A DNA stretch of 13,023 bases, taken from Microbacteriaceae bacterium (GTDB lineage: Bacteria; Actinomycetota; Actinomycetes; Actinomycetales; Microbacteriaceae). How positions within the stretch are numbered: the stretch's first letter is position 1; every line of letters begins with the position of its first letter. Positions 7,582-13,023 of the stretch are shown here, piece by piece. Both the position numbers and the translations under genes were made by a program. A model generated the notes under the pieces. It was not told where the DNA came from and did not search any database. It saw only the letters and a list, made by a program, of their open reading frames with translations. Location of the stretch: positions 1-13,023 of the forward strand of contig JAODAU010000398.1 of assembly GCA_025463615.1 (NCBI GenBank), in the 5' to 3' direction.

Positions 7582-9551
7582 GCGGGGTGCTCCTGATCGT
7601 GCTCGTGGTGGTCGTGCTCGCTGTGGTCGTGGTGCTGGTGGCCCGGAGCACAGTGGTCGCTGGTCGACTCGGGGATGTCGAGGGTGGGGTTGCGGCCGAA
7701 GAAGCCGTGCGGCTTCAGCACGAAACCGGTCGAGTCGACCGGCATGATCGGCCAGTCCTCGAGCCGCGGGAAGTGGGTGAGGCCGAACGTGTGCCAGAGC
7801 ACGATGTCGGTGCCGTCGACGTTCCGGTCTGCCGCCGTCCACGTCGGCAGACCGGCGCCGCCCGGGTGCATGTTCACGAAGTCGCCCGCCGGGTACAGCT
7901 CGTTGGGTTCGTACGCGGTGACCCACAGGTGTTTGGCCGAGAAGGTGGCGCGCTTGTAGATGTCGCTCTCGGCATCCGCCATCAGCACCGGCTTGCCCTC
8001 GGGGAAGAGCACGTAGCCGATGTCGTTGCCGAGCCGGTTCTGGATGCCGGGGTTCGACACCAGCCACACCCGCCCGAGCGCGTTGTCGGCCAGCCGCTGC
8101 GCCTGCTTCTCGGTGGTGAGGCGCGTGGCGACCTGGGTGAATCCGGTGCCGGTGGGGTTGCGGTCGCCGCGCGGAACCAGCCGCGCCTCGAGCTCGTCGA
8201 CCGCGTTCTCCGTGCCGCCGACCATCATGTCGAGGCGGGCGCTGAACATGTGCTGGTGGTAGGGAGCGCCGAGTCCGGGCGCGAGCTCGGACGCGAACTC
8301 GTAGCCCTTGCCCGGGTAGGCGGAGGTGAAGACGACACCGGTGGCCTTGACCTCGAGCTCGATCGAGCCGTCCAGCGAGAAGTACCAGTAGAAGCCGTAG
8401 TCGTAGTTGCCGACGGTGACGAAGAACGAGACGACGAGGCGCCGGTTGCGGCGCGAGTCGCTCGAGCCGTTCCAGTTGTCGGTGTGCTTCCAGAGGATGC
8501 CGGTGTCCTCCTCGTGGATGCAGATGGCCTGCGGCACCGTGCGGGCGTTGCCCGCGGCATCCGCCATCACGGCGTCGAGGTAGGTGATATCGCCGACGCA
8601 GTCGCAGCCGAGCTCGAGCGAGTTGGCGAAGCCGCCGAGCAGGTACTCGCCGCAGTCGAAGAAGTTCTGGAACCAACGCTGGGGCGACGGGTCGCCGTAC
8701 GGCACCATCATCTCGGCGATGGACGCGCGATAGATGACCGGGCGCTGTTCGCCGCCGTCGTTGATGGAGACGTTGTGGAAGACCAGGCCCTCGCGCTGGT
8801 CGAAGCCGACCTGCAGCTGCCAGCCGAGCCAGCTCAGCACGCCGTTCTCGTCGATGCTGAAGCTCGGGCCCTCGGGCTGGGTGATCTCGATCGGCTTGAT
8901 GCCCGCTCGATCGGGCTGGCCGACCCAGGCGGGGTCGTGGAAGTTGCCGTCCTCCTGCGGCACGGGCAGGTCGACGTAGTCGATCACGTCGAGCACCTCG
9001 CGGGTGACGACATCCACCATCACGGTCACGCCGTCGACCGGGTGCGCCCAGCCGAGGTCGTTGGGCGTCTTCTGCACGAAGGTGAAGCAGCGCTGGATGC
9101 GGCGGCCGGTCTCGCTCTCGGCGAGCACGCCGGCGGAGAGCGGGTTCACCCGCAGCGTGCTGAGGTCGGTGAGCCCGCGCTTGGCCATGGCGGCGAGCCA
9201 GCGCTCGTCTTTGTGCACGACCTCCTCGACCAGCGGGAACTCGAGCAGCACCACGGGCACCTGGCCGTCGACGGCGGGGTCGAGCTCGCGGGCAGACTCG
9301 ATGCGGTCCTCGGCGGGCACGACGACCACGTCGTGCGAGGCGCCGGACGCCATGTCGACGAGCATCGCGCGGAACCGGCGGGCCGCGACCGTGCCGGCCA
9401 ACAGGGTCCGCTTGTCCTGCTCGAGCAGCCCGAAGTACGAGACGTGCACGTTCTCGCCCAGCAGCCCCTCGCGGGAGAGGATGCCGCGGCAGGCGGCGAT
9501 CTCGTCGGTGCGGGGGGTGGCGAGCGCGGCGGCAACGGAGTGGAGGTCCAC
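7578..9551 (-). CDS. Copper-containing primary-amine oxidase (TPQ cofactor), phenylethylamine/tyramine oxidase-like
   Basis: This 657-aa protein oxidises a primary amine with O2 to an aldehyde, NH3 and H2O2. The key residues sit in the positions expected from Arthrobacter globiformis phenylethylamine oxidase. Tyr383 in VGNYDYGFYW is the precursor of topaquinone, Asp299 in QNFFDCGEY is the catalytic base, and His432 and His434 in PYHQHMFSARLD plus His593 in GLTHFPRLEDWP bind copper. No signal peptide is seen, so it is probably cytoplasmic, as in Arthrobacter. Two oddities are Phe297 where the Arthrobacter enzyme has a gating Tyr, and a C-terminal extension HQHHDHSEHDHHEHDQEH (638-655). The start is GTG 9551; an in-frame TGA nine bases upstream rules out a longer form, and the ribosome site is weak. 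It is the first gene of the six-gene operon, and its stop overlaps the SIS start. The physiological amine is not known. Confidence 0.95.
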   Translation of the reverse strand: MDLHSVAAALATPRTDEIAACRGILSREGLLGENVHVSYFGLLEQDKRTLLAGTVAARRFRAMLVDMASGASHDVVVVPAEDRIESARELDPAVDGQVPVVLLEFPLVEEVVHKDERWLAAMAKRGLTDLSTLRVNPLSAGVLAESETGRRIQRCFTFVQKTPNDLGWAHPVDGVTVMVDVVTREVLDVIDYVDLPVPQEDGNFHDPAWVGQPDRAGIKPIEITQPEGPSFSIDENGVLSWLGWQLQVGFDQREGLVFHNVSINDGGEQRPVIYRASIAEMMVPYGDPSPQRWFQNFFDCGEYLLGGFANSLELGCDCVGDITYLDAVMADAAGNARTVPQAICIHEEDTGILWKHTDNWNGSSDSRRNRRLVVSFFVTVGNYDYGFYWYFSLDGSIELEVKATGVVFTSAYPGKGYEFASELAPGLGAPYHQHMFSARLDMMVGGTENAVDELEARLVPRGDRNPTGTGFTQVATRLTTEKQAQRLADNALGRVWLVSNPGIQNRLGNDIGYVLFPEGKPVLMADAESDIYKRATFSAKHLWVTAYEPNELYPAGDFVNMHPGGAGLPTWTAADRNVDGTDIVLWHTFGLTHFPRLEDWPIMPVDSTGFVLKPHGFFGRNPTLDIPESTSDHCAPGHQHHDHSEHDHHEHDQEHPA

Positions 9552-9591
9552 GAGATCTCAGCTTTCGCGGTCGAGGAGCGGTATACGCACC

Positions 9592-9622
9592 ACTATAGAC
9601 CAATGCCTATCCACTGTGCCAA
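9592..9622 (-). promoter_or_regulatory. Putative promoter of the amine oxidase operon with overlapping operator-like motif
   Basis: On the minus strand, TTGGCA (9617-9622) is a good -35 box. TCTATA (9594-9599, spacer 17) or TATAGT (9592-9597, spacer 19) could be the -10 box. The -10 is embedded in TTGGTCTATAGTGG, whose TGGTCTA half resembles HutC/DasR-type GntR operator half-sites, and a GTATAC palindrome lies just downstream at 9581-9586. A regulator bound here would block the polymerase. This would give a leader of about 30-40 bases before the GTG start. Assignment rests on sequence pattern only. Confidence 0.5.
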
Positions 9623-9671
9623 GAACGTATGCCAGACAGACCTCTGAGACCGTGCGTGTCCGGAGCGAACA

Positions 9672-9744
9672 AAGCGGATCGAGCTCGTCGAGATCACATG
9701 CAGCAATGGCGCGGCGGGGAGGTCTCGACGAGCTCGACCCGCTT
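9672..9744. repeat. Long inverted repeat downstream of the GntR gene, probable hairpin terminator (REP-like)
   Basis: The arms 9672-9693 and 9723-9744 are 22 bp each and complementary with one mismatch (A9678 against C9738), around a 29-nt loop. The core TCGAGCTCGTCGAGA is itself nearly self-complementary. The right arm ends eight bases from the stop codon of the regulator gene read on the minus strand, so the RNA hairpin would form right at the end of that transcript and separate it from the amine oxidase promoter. It has no U-run. The motif is like the GAGCTCGACC palindromes that recur between genes in Microbacteriaceae (recalled, not searched). Confidence 0.75.
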
Positions 9745-9751
9745 GTGCGCC

Positions 9752-10522
9752 CTAGCGGGAGGTGCGCGCGAAGAACGTGCGCAGGCGGTACCGGTCGCCC
9801 GCGTACCGGATGGTCGAGCTGAACAGCGGGCGCTCGGCGGAATCGAGCGCCAGCTGCTTCATCACCAGCACGGGTTTGCCCGGCTCGATCTCGAGCAGAG
9901 CGGCGGCCTCGGCATCCGCCTCGCGCGCCTCGATGGTGGCGTCGGCGCGCATCGGGCGCACGTTCGCGCCCGAGAGGAAGTCGAACAGCGACTCCGTCGT
10001 GAAGTCGGCATCGACGAGGCCGGGGGCGAGGTGGGCGGGGATCCGCGTCACGTCGATGGCGATCGGCACCCCGTTGAGAAGGCGCACGCGGTCGAGGTGG
10101 AAGATCGGGGTGCCCGCGGCGATGAGCAGCGGCTCGGCCTCATCGAGCGAGGCGGGCGCCACCTCGGCGCGAATCACCCGGGACGATGCGGTGAGCCCGA
10201 TCCGTGCCGCCGTCTCGCTGAACGACTCCAGGTTGTTCGGCCATTCCTTGTTGGGAGCGGGGGCGTCGCGATCCGCAACGTACCAGCCACGACCGTGCGA
10301 CGGACTGAGCACGCCGCTCTCCACCAGCTTGTTCAGGGCCTTGCGCAGCGTTACGCGGGAGATGCCGAGCTGCAGGCAGAGTTCGCGCTCCGGGGGGAGC
10401 CGGGACCCGGGCTTGAGCGCACCGCTCTCGATCTCGCCATTGATGAGGTTGACCGCCTGCACCCAGAGCGGCTCGGGGTAGTCGGACCTGATCCCGCCGG
10501 GGGTCTGCTGCGTCAACGACAT
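9752..10522 (-). CDS. GntR family transcriptional regulator, HutC/UTRA subfamily (paralogue 1)
   Basis: This 256-aa repressor-type protein has an N-terminal winged helix-turn-helix: PLWVQAVNLINGEIESGAL (18-36), the hallmark KPGSRLPPERELC (37-49), recognition helix SRVTLRKALNKL (55-66), and the wing SPSHGRGWYVA (73-83). A C-terminal UTRA ligand-binding domain (about 95-250) follows. UTRA domains of this subfamily usually sense a sugar phosphate, an amino-sugar phosphate or an amino-acid-derived metabolite, which releases the DNA. The ATG has a GAAGGAG ribosome site (10531-10537). It is 90 bases downstream of its paralogue and directly upstream of the amine oxidase operon, reading the same way, so it is the first candidate to control that operon. 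Its transcript ends in the long inverted repeat at 9672-9744. Confidence 0.93.
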   Translation of the reverse strand: MSLTQQTPGGIRSDYPEPLWVQAVNLINGEIESGALKPGSRLPPERELCLQLGISRVTLRKALNKLVESGVLSPSHGRGWYVADRDAPAPNKEWPNNLESFSETAARIGLTASSRVIRAEVAPASLDEAEPLLIAAGTPIFHLDRVRLLNGVPIAIDVTRIPAHLAPGLVDADFTTESLFDFLSGANVRPMRADATIEAREADAEAAALLEIEPGKPVLVMKQLALDSAERPLFSSTIRYAGDRYRLRTFFARTSR

Positions 10523-10612
10523 GACCCCTGCTCCTTCGGTTGTGGTGCGCTACCTCTTTCATACCATCCCGTGCCATGCGGGGGTGGACAGTTTCGTCGC
10601 GTGAAGCTGCAG

Positions 10613-11401
10613 TCAGCCCGCGGCGGGCGAGCGCGAGAACGAGGTGCGAAGGCGGTAGCGGTCCCCCGCGTACCGGATTGTGCTGGAGAGCACGGGTCGG
10701 CCGTGGCGGTCCGTCACCAGCTGGTGCATGGAGAGGGTCGGCGTGTCCAGGGCGACGCCGAGCTGGGCGGCCAGCTCGGCATCCGCGGTTCGCGCCTCGA
10801 TGGTGGTCTCGGCCTGCGCGGGCCTGACCCCGGCCGACTCGAGGGTCGCGTAGAGGCTCGCGATGGTGAAGTCGACATCGAGGATGCCGCCCACCAGCTC
10901 GGCCGGGAGCCGCGCGCTGTCGCTGGCGATCGGCATCCCGTCGAGTTTGCGCACCCGGTCGAGGTGGAAGATCGGGATGCCCGGGGCGATGCCCAGCTCC
11001 TCCGCCTCGTCGATCGTCGACGGCCGCACCTCGCGCCGGAGCACCGTGGAGGTCGCGGCGAGGCCCATCCGCTCGGCGGTCTCCCCGAAGGATTCGAGGG
11101 TTGTTGGCCACTCGCGATGCGCCGGCTCGGGCCGCGGCGCCACCGGGTCGAACGCTACGAACCACCCCCGCCCGTCGGACACGACGATGACGCCCTCTGC
11201 GGCCAGGCTCGCGAGCCCTTTGCGCAGCGTCACGCGACTGACGCCGAGTTCCTGGCAGAGCAGTCGCTCGGCCGGGAGTCGGCTCCCCCTCGCATACACG
11301 CCGTCGCGGATGCCGTCCCGCACCGTCTCGGACACCTGCCGCCAGAGCGGCCCGGGAGCCGTGCCCACGAGTCGTCGCGGCGACGGACTGAGCACCGTCA
11401 C
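10613..11401 (-). CDS. GntR family transcriptional regulator, HutC/UTRA subfamily (paralogue 2)
   Basis: This 262-aa protein is a clear paralogue of the neighbouring regulator. The winged helix-turn-helix has GSRLPAERLLCQELGVSRVT at 39-58 followed by LRKGLASL, the wing VSDGRGWFVA is at 74-83, and a UTRA domain follows. The C-terminal SSTIRYAGDRYRLRT is shared residue for residue with the neighbour, as is SRVTLRK in the recognition helix. The start is GTG 11401, forming a GTGA overlap with the stop codon of the Gfo/Idh/MocA gene. Another GTG two codons further in is possible. Translational coupling with the oxidoreductase suggests that it regulates, and is co-regulated with, the sugar genes on the right of the window, including the divergent ABC binding protein. 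The effector is unknown. Confidence 0.92.
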   Translation of the reverse strand: MTVLSPSPRRLVGTAPGPLWRQVSETVRDGIRDGVYARGSRLPAERLLCQELGVSRVTLRKGLASLAAEGVIVVSDGRGWFVAFDPVAPRPEPAHREWPTTLESFGETAERMGLAATSTVLRREVRPSTIDEAEELGIAPGIPIFHLDRVRKLDGMPIASDSARLPAELVGGILDVDFTIASLYATLESAGVRPAQAETTIEARTADAELAAQLGVALDTPTLSMHQLVTDRHGRPVLSSTIRYAGDRYRLRTSFSRSPAAG

Positions 11402-12435
11402 GACGGGTACTGCACTTTTTCCCAGGTGCGGGAACGCATCGAGCGGTAGCAGGCATCGAGGATGGTGTTGACGATCACGCCGTCCTCGAACGTCTCATCG
11501 GGCGTCGTGCCGGCCGCGAAGTGATCCACGAAGTGCCGCATCTGCTGCGAGAACCCGTAGGCGCGGGTCTCCTCGGGCACGGGGTAGACCCAGCCGGTGT
11601 CCTGGTCGGACTTCTCCACGAGGTAGCCCACGGGCTCGGAGATGAAGCCCCAGACCGGGGTCACCGAGGTGTCGGTGACGAGCCGTCCCGCCGAGCCGAC
11701 GAACTCGTGCCTGAGCTGCATGCCGCCCTTCTCGATCCAGGATGACTCGATCGTCGCCAGCTGTCCGCCCTCGAACTTCAGCATCGCGACCGCCGAGTCC
11801 TCCCCGGTGGTCTTGTCGCCATGCAGGAGCGTCGCACCCCACGCGAAGACCTCGGTCACGTGGTTGCCCTTGCCGAAGAAGTGCCGCGCGGACTCGACCG
11901 TGTGGCACCCCATGTCGAGGAGCGCGCCACCCCCGGCCGTCTCGGCATCCCAGAAGTGGGCCGCGTGCGGTCCCGAGTGCGCCTCTCGGGCGCGCATCGT
12001 GAGAAGCTCGCCGATGCCTCCCGCAGTGATCATCTCGTGCGCCTTCTGGATGTTGGGCGAGAACACCGAGCTCTCGGCGTAGCCGTGCCACACCCCCGCG
12101 TCGCGCACGATGTCGAGGATCTGCTGCGCCTCCGCCCCGGTGCGGGCGAGCGGCTTGGTGCAGATGATGCCTTTGCCCGCGGATGCCGCGATGCGGGCGG
12201 CATCCACGTGCGCCTCGTTCGGCAGGGCGATCACCACGAGGTCTATCGAGGCGTCCGCGCACAGTTCTTCGATGCTCGTGTGGTGCGCGGGGCTCCCCCA
12301 CCGGTCCGCGAACGCGGCGGCGCGGGCGCCATCGCGTGAGAAATTGCCCGCCAGCTCGGCGTTCCGCACGTCGAGCAGCGAGTCGGCGTACGAGTCCGCG
12401 ATGAACCCCGACCCGAGGATGCCGACACGAATCAT
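11398..12435 (-). CDS. Gfo/Idh/MocA family oxidoreductase
   Basis: This 345-aa protein has an N-terminal Rossmann domain with VGILGSGFIADSYADSL (4-20) for NAD(P) binding and IDLVVIALPNEAHVDAA (64-80). The family lysine lies in CTKPLAR (92-98; Lys94), where most members read C-E-K-P. The C-terminal domain has GGGALLDMGCHTVES (168-182), with Asp174 and His178 in the usual catalytic positions. These enzymes oxidise or reduce a hydroxyl or keto group on a sugar, inositol or sugar derivative in the cytoplasm. The ATG at 12435 has GGAGA at 12443-12447. The gene is divergent from an ABC sugar-binding lipoprotein and overlaps the downstream GntR gene by four bases, so it probably belongs to catabolism of the sugar imported by that ABC system. 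The substrate cannot be read from the sequence. Confidence 0.92.
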   Translation of the reverse strand: MIRVGILGSGFIADSYADSLLDVRNAELAGNFSRDGARAAAFADRWGSPAHHTSIEELCADASIDLVVIALPNEAHVDAARIAASAGKGIICTKPLARTGAEAQQILDIVRDAGVWHGYAESSVFSPNIQKAHEMITAGGIGELLTMRAREAHSGPHAAHFWDAETAGGGALLDMGCHTVESARHFFGKGNHVTEVFAWGATLLHGDKTTGEDSAVAMLKFEGGQLATIESSWIEKGGMQLRHEFVGSAGRLVTDTSVTPVWGFISEPVGYLVEKSDQDTGWVYPVPEETRAYGFSQQMRHFVDHFAAGTTPDETFEDGVIVNTILDACYRSMRSRTWEKVQYPS

Positions 12436-12472
12436 GTGTTCATCTCCAGACTCCGCCGATCCAGTGCAGCAG

Positions 12473-12514
12473 GGTAGACCAGATAATACCGCTAGCGTGT
12501 AAATTGTCTACCAA
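12473..12514 (-). promoter_or_regulatory. Promoter of the oxidoreductase/GntR operon flanked by inverted operator-like half-sites
   Basis: On the minus strand, TAGACA (12505-12510) and TATTAT (12483-12488), with a 16-base spacer, each match the sigma-70 consensus in five of six positions. GGTAGAC at 12473-12479 and GTCTACC at 12506-12512 form a perfect 7-bp inverted repeat that brackets this promoter. One half overlaps the -35 box, and the other falls near the expected transcription start. The half-sites read TGGTCTACC and TTGTCTACCAA, close to the motif in the amine oxidase promoter. Autoregulation by the co-transcribed GntR protein is the likely reading. Confidence 0.6.
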
Positions 12515-12549
12515 AGGCGTCAGCGCCCAAATATACTCCAAAACATGCA

Positions 12550-12569
12550 TACCTCTTGCTACCTCTTGC
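12550..12569. repeat. 10-bp perfect tandem repeat (TACCTCTTGC, two copies) in the divergent control region
   Basis: TACCTCTTGC occurs at 12550-12559 and 12560-12569. The pair is enclosed by CATGCA (12544-12549) and TGCATG (12567-12572), an inverted pair. It overlaps the -35 element proposed for the plus-strand ABC gene, so it may be an activator or repressor site spaced one helical turn apart. Function is not shown. Confidence 0.6.
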
Positions 12570-12584
12570 ATGCCTGTATATGCT
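12556..12584 (+). promoter_or_regulatory. Putative promoter of the ABC sugar-binding protein gene
   Basis: TTGCTA (12556-12561) as -35 and TATGCT (12579-12584) as -10, with a 17-base spacer, is the best match upstream of the lipoprotein gene. Transcription would start about 12590 and give a leader of roughly 65 bases that contains the perfect palindrome at 12617-12636. The boxes are moderate matches and lie in a locally AT-rich patch. Confidence 0.4.
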
Positions 12585-12616
12585 CACCACACACGGGCAC
12601 CCCGGCCCGCACCCCT

Positions 12617-12636
12617 TGTGGCCACGCGTGGCCACA
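12617..12636. promoter_or_regulatory. Perfect 20-bp palindrome in the leader of the ABC sugar-binding protein gene
   Basis: TGTGGCCACGCGTGGCCACA equals its own reverse complement with no spacer and no mismatch. It also reads as two GTGGCCAC octamers separated by GC. It ends seven bases before the GAAGGA ribosome site and 18 bases before the ATG. That fits a dimeric repressor operator downstream of the promoter. Alternatively, RNA folding could form a short hairpin next to the ribosome site. Confidence 0.7.
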
Positions 12637-12654
12637 TCAGAGAGAAGGACTTGG

Positions 12655-13023
12655 ATGCGATCGAAACTTGCACCGTTCGCCATCGTGGTCGTCGCAGCAG
12701 TCGGCATCGGGCTCTCCGGATGTTCCGCCAGTTCCGGCGGCGACACCTCGAAGACCACCACGATCACGTTCGGCAACTGGCGCACCGAAGACGCGAAGCT
12801 CTGGGAGAGCAACGTCATCCCCGCGTTCGAGAAGGCCCACCCGAACATCAAGGTGACCTACCAGGCCACCGACACCAACGACTACAACGCGGCGATCCAG
12901 TCGAAGGTCGAGAGCGGCACCGGCCCGGACGTGATCATGTGCCGTCCGTTCGATGTGAACCGCTCATGGATCGAGAAGGGCTACTTCGACGACCTGAAGA
13001 GCCTCGACTCCATCAAGAACTTC
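12655..13023 (+). CDS. ABC transporter sugar-binding lipoprotein (family 1 extracellular solute-binding protein), N-terminal part
   Basis: The reading frame from ATG 12655 stays open for 123 codons to the end of the window. It begins with a lipoprotein signal: MRSK, then hydrophobic LAPFAIVVVAAVGIG, then the lipobox LSGC with Cys23 as the lipidated residue. A Ser/Gly linker and the mature start TTTITFGNWRTEDAKLWES follow. The segments VIPAFEKAHPNIKVTYQ (54-70) and ESGTGPDVIM (86-95) are typical of sugar-binding proteins of ABC importers. The protein would sit on the outer face of the cell membrane and deliver a mono- or oligosaccharide to permeases presumably encoded downstream. GAAGGA at 12644-12649 is the ribosome site. 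It is divergent from the oxidoreductase/GntR operon and shares its control region, so the two are probably regulated together. The substrate is unknown. Confidence 0.93.
   Translation, partial: MRSKLAPFAIVVVAAVGIGLSGCSASSGGDTSKTTTITFGNWRTEDAKLWESNVIPAFEKAHPNIKVTYQATDTNDYNAAIQSKVESGTGPDVIMCRPFDVNRSWIEKGYFDDLKSLDSIKNF

Noticed and set aside
6559..9603. A single 1014-residue minus-strand frame that would fuse a long Arg-rich N-terminal region to the SIS protein.
   Set aside because: The N-terminal two thirds run through the amine oxidase gene in another frame and have no recognisable domain. The ATG at 7581 has a ribosome site and an ATGA overlap with the oxidase stop.
7587..9647. Long plus-strand open frame opposite the amine oxidase, starting with a hydrophobic Val/Leu-rich segment that looks like a signal or membrane anchor.
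   Set aside because: The hydrophobic start is the complement of the His-rich tail (CAC/CAT read as GTG/ATG). The rest is a GC-bias shadow of the amine oxidase, whose catalytic motifs are unmistakable on the minus strand.
10564..10587. Short imperfect hairpin (CCATCCCG against CGGGGGTGG) between the two GntR genes.
   Set aside because: The arms need a bulge and there is no T-run. It is too weak to call a terminator, so I cannot say whether the second regulator has its own promoter or is read through.
1..13023. Frequent GGATG/CATCC words across the coding regions, as if a methylation or restriction motif were being favoured.
   Set aside because: Alternatives such as GGACG are also present, and I cannot count words against a background reliably here.

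Overview
The window is high-GC, densely packed actinobacterial DNA. The gene content fits a soil-type or plant-associated Actinomycetota, probably Microbacteriaceae: an Arthrobacter-like copper amine oxidase, a mycobacterial-type GabD1 aldehyde dehydrogenase, UTRA-type GntR regulators, ABC sugar importers, and short palindromic intergenic repeats ending in CTCAGGGACC or GAGCTCGACC. This placement is an inference. No rRNA, tRNA, CRISPR array or transposase was seen.

Layout. (1) 1-2350, plus strand: the tail of an ABC sugar-importer permease, then a GH4 6-phospho-beta-glycosidase and a BadF/BadG-type sugar kinase, almost without gaps. This looks like the end of an import-phosphorylate-hydrolyse operon for a disaccharide or glycoside. 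(2) 2342-2425: a palindromic repeat cluster between two convergent operons. (3) 9551 down to 2433, minus strand: six closely spaced genes, read in the order TPQ/copper primary-amine oxidase, SIS-domain protein, second BadF/BadG-type kinase, GabD1-type aldehyde dehydrogenase, small His-rich membrane protein, APC amino acid/amine permease. Three of the five junctions overlap. (4) 9552-9751: promoter of that operon plus an inverted repeat that ends the regulator transcript. (5) 12435 down to 9752, minus strand: a Gfo/Idh/MocA oxidoreductase translationally coupled to a GntR/UTRA regulator, then a second paralogous GntR/UTRA regulator. (6) 12436-12654: a divergent control region with a good promoter flanked by inverted operator-like half-sites, a 10-bp tandem repeat and a perfect 20-bp palindrome. 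(7) From 12655, plus strand: the start of an ABC sugar-binding lipoprotein that runs off the window.

How the genes may work together. The six-gene operon joins an amine-oxidation module (permease, amine oxidase, aldehyde dehydrogenase) to an amino-sugar module (sugar kinase and SIS isomerase/deaminase/deglycase). A kinase/SIS pair is the logic of Amadori-product catabolism (the Frl and Gfr systems), where a sugar-bound amine is phosphorylated and then split. One coherent but unproven reading is that a glycated or sugar-linked amine is phosphorylated and cleaved, and the freed amine is then oxidised to an aldehyde and a carboxylate. Two His-rich elements, a long His-rich C-terminal tail on the amine oxidase and the small membrane protein in the same operon, may concern copper supply to the enzyme. 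The two GntR regulators have nearly the same recognition helix. TGGTCTA-type motifs occur in both the amine oxidase promoter and the oxidoreductase/regulator promoter, so the regulators may control both operons.
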